From NCBI GenBank assembly GCA_020851885.1, contig JADZBW010000327.1, positions 1 through 7,048 on the forward strand: a DNA stretch of 7,048 nucleotides. Reading direction: 5' to 3'. The position numbers were made by a program, and so were the translations under genes. This document shows, piece by piece, positions 6,744 to 7,048 of the stretch (position 1 is its first letter; the number at the start of each line of letters is the position of its first letter). A model generated the notes under the pieces. The model made no database searches and was not told the origin of the DNA. It worked only from the letters and a program-made list of their open reading frames with translations. Origin of the DNA: Fimbriimonadaceae bacterium (GTDB lineage Bacteria > Armatimonadota > Fimbriimonadia > Fimbriimonadales > Fimbriimonadaceae).

Positions 6744-6866
6744 GGGAATCAGAGACCTCGTTTCTTCATTGAAAGGGTATTTGCCGATGTCTTCGGCAAT
6801 CCAGAAGTATACCGGTGCCTCCTTTTCGGCCCGGGCCGATAGCTCCAGTTCGTAGAAGGAAAACGC
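6744..6866 (-). promoter_or_regulatory. Leader of the fused E1 gene with inverted repeats and an orphan Shine-Dalgarno
   Basis: Reading on the minus strand, this stretch contains a perfect 14-bp palindrome TCGGCCCGGGCCGA (6826-6839), a strong AAGGAGG (6824-6818) with no ATG, GTG or TTG at usable spacing, a TATACT (6811-6806) that resembles a -10 box without a matching -35, and an inverted repeat TTGCCGA-N5-TCGGCAA (6781-6799). The frame of E1 stays open through the whole stretch, up to TAG at 6867-6869, without a standard start codon. The stretch may be an untranslated control region or an N-terminal extension of E1; the sequence does not settle which. Confidence 0.4.
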
Positions 6867-6877
6867 CTAAACAAAAT

Positions 6878-6909
6878 AAGCCCCCAGACTCTTGGGAGTC
6901 CGGGGGCTT
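6878..6909 (-). terminator. Intrinsic terminator of the right-edge gene
   Basis: A stem of 13 pairs with a single A/C mismatch (6886/6901) and a four-base loop (6892-6895) spans 6878-6909. On the minus strand it is followed by ATTTTGTTTAG, a T-rich run typical of Rho-independent termination. It begins 21 bases after the stop codon of the minus-strand gene at the right edge. No T-run follows on the plus strand. Confidence 0.88.
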
Positions 6910-6930
6910 GGCTTGGCGATCGGTTCTGGT

Positions 6931-7048
6931 TTAGAACCGGACGCTGAGCTGCGTTCCGATCAGGCCGCCGCGGGCGCGGTCCTGGTTGAAGAACGAGAAG
7001 GCACCGACGCCGTCGGCATCGGCATCGGACATCTGCCAGAACAACCGG
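6931..7048 (-). CDS. C-terminal end of a probable outer-membrane beta-barrel protein, truncated by window edge
   Basis: Only the last 38 residues are present, ending at TAA (6933-6931). They include RLFWQMSDADADGVGAFSFF and end GLIGTQLSVRF. The final stretch alternates polar and hydrophobic residues and ends in Phe, the pattern of the C-terminal beta-strand recognised by the BAM complex in outer-membrane proteins such as porins. This is inferred from a short tail; any beta-rich protein ending in Phe could look alike. The gene is followed by a strong intrinsic terminator, so it is the last gene of its transcript and is separate from the E1 gene. Confidence 0.6.
   Translation of the reverse strand, partial: RLFWQMSDADADGVGAFSFFNQDRARGGLIGTQLSVRF

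Noticed and set aside
6750..6770. Six-codon ORF MKKRGL in the E1 leader
   Set aside because: There is no ribosome-binding site at usable spacing and nothing beyond chance supports it.

Overview
The window reads as an ordinary chromosomal segment of a diderm bacterium with moderately high GC. It holds DNA repair, molybdate uptake, a secreted thioredoxin-fold protein, a 2-oxoacid dehydrogenase E1 and the tail of a probable outer-membrane protein. The diderm reading rests on the right-edge C-terminus, which ends in an alternating strand with a final Phe like a beta-barrel signal, and on two exported proteins. The very short signal peptides without basic residues and the fused E1 would suit a little-studied phylum such as Armatimonadota, but that placement is a guess. 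No plasmid, phage, insertion-sequence, CRISPR, tRNA or rRNA signature was seen.

Layout from left to right. Positions 1-1685 (minus strand) hold uvrB, which runs off the left edge. A 260-base gap follows, with the uvrB ribosome-binding region and a candidate small ORF reading rightwards (1752-1946). The small ORF's stop overlaps the start of modA (1946-2698), and modA overlaps modB (2695-3477) by four bases, so these form a tightly coupled rightward unit. No modC ATPase gene follows. Instead, after 76 bases with a strong Shine-Dalgarno, comes an exported TlpA/thioredoxin-like protein with two EF-hand-like calcium loops (3554-4714). A perfect 48-bp palindrome (4723-4770) acts as a shared terminator between it and the convergent E1 gene (4779-6743, minus). 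That E1 is a single polypeptide fusing the alpha and beta subunits of a branched-chain/pyruvate-type 2-oxoacid dehydrogenase. Its leader (6744-6866) holds inverted repeats, an orphan Shine-Dalgarno and an in-frame open extension. A minus-strand terminator (6878-6909) separates it from the truncated barrel-protein gene at the right edge (6931-7048, minus).

Functionally these are neighbouring but mostly separate units. ModA and ModB would capture and import molybdate (or tungstate) with an ATPase encoded elsewhere. UvrB works with UvrA and UvrC in nucleotide excision repair. The E1 needs E2 and E3 partners that are not in this window. I see no clear new multi-gene system. The points most worth checking are the small coupled ORF ahead of modA, the missing modC, the minimal AUG-UAG ORF in front of uvrB, and the uncertain N-terminus of the fused E1.
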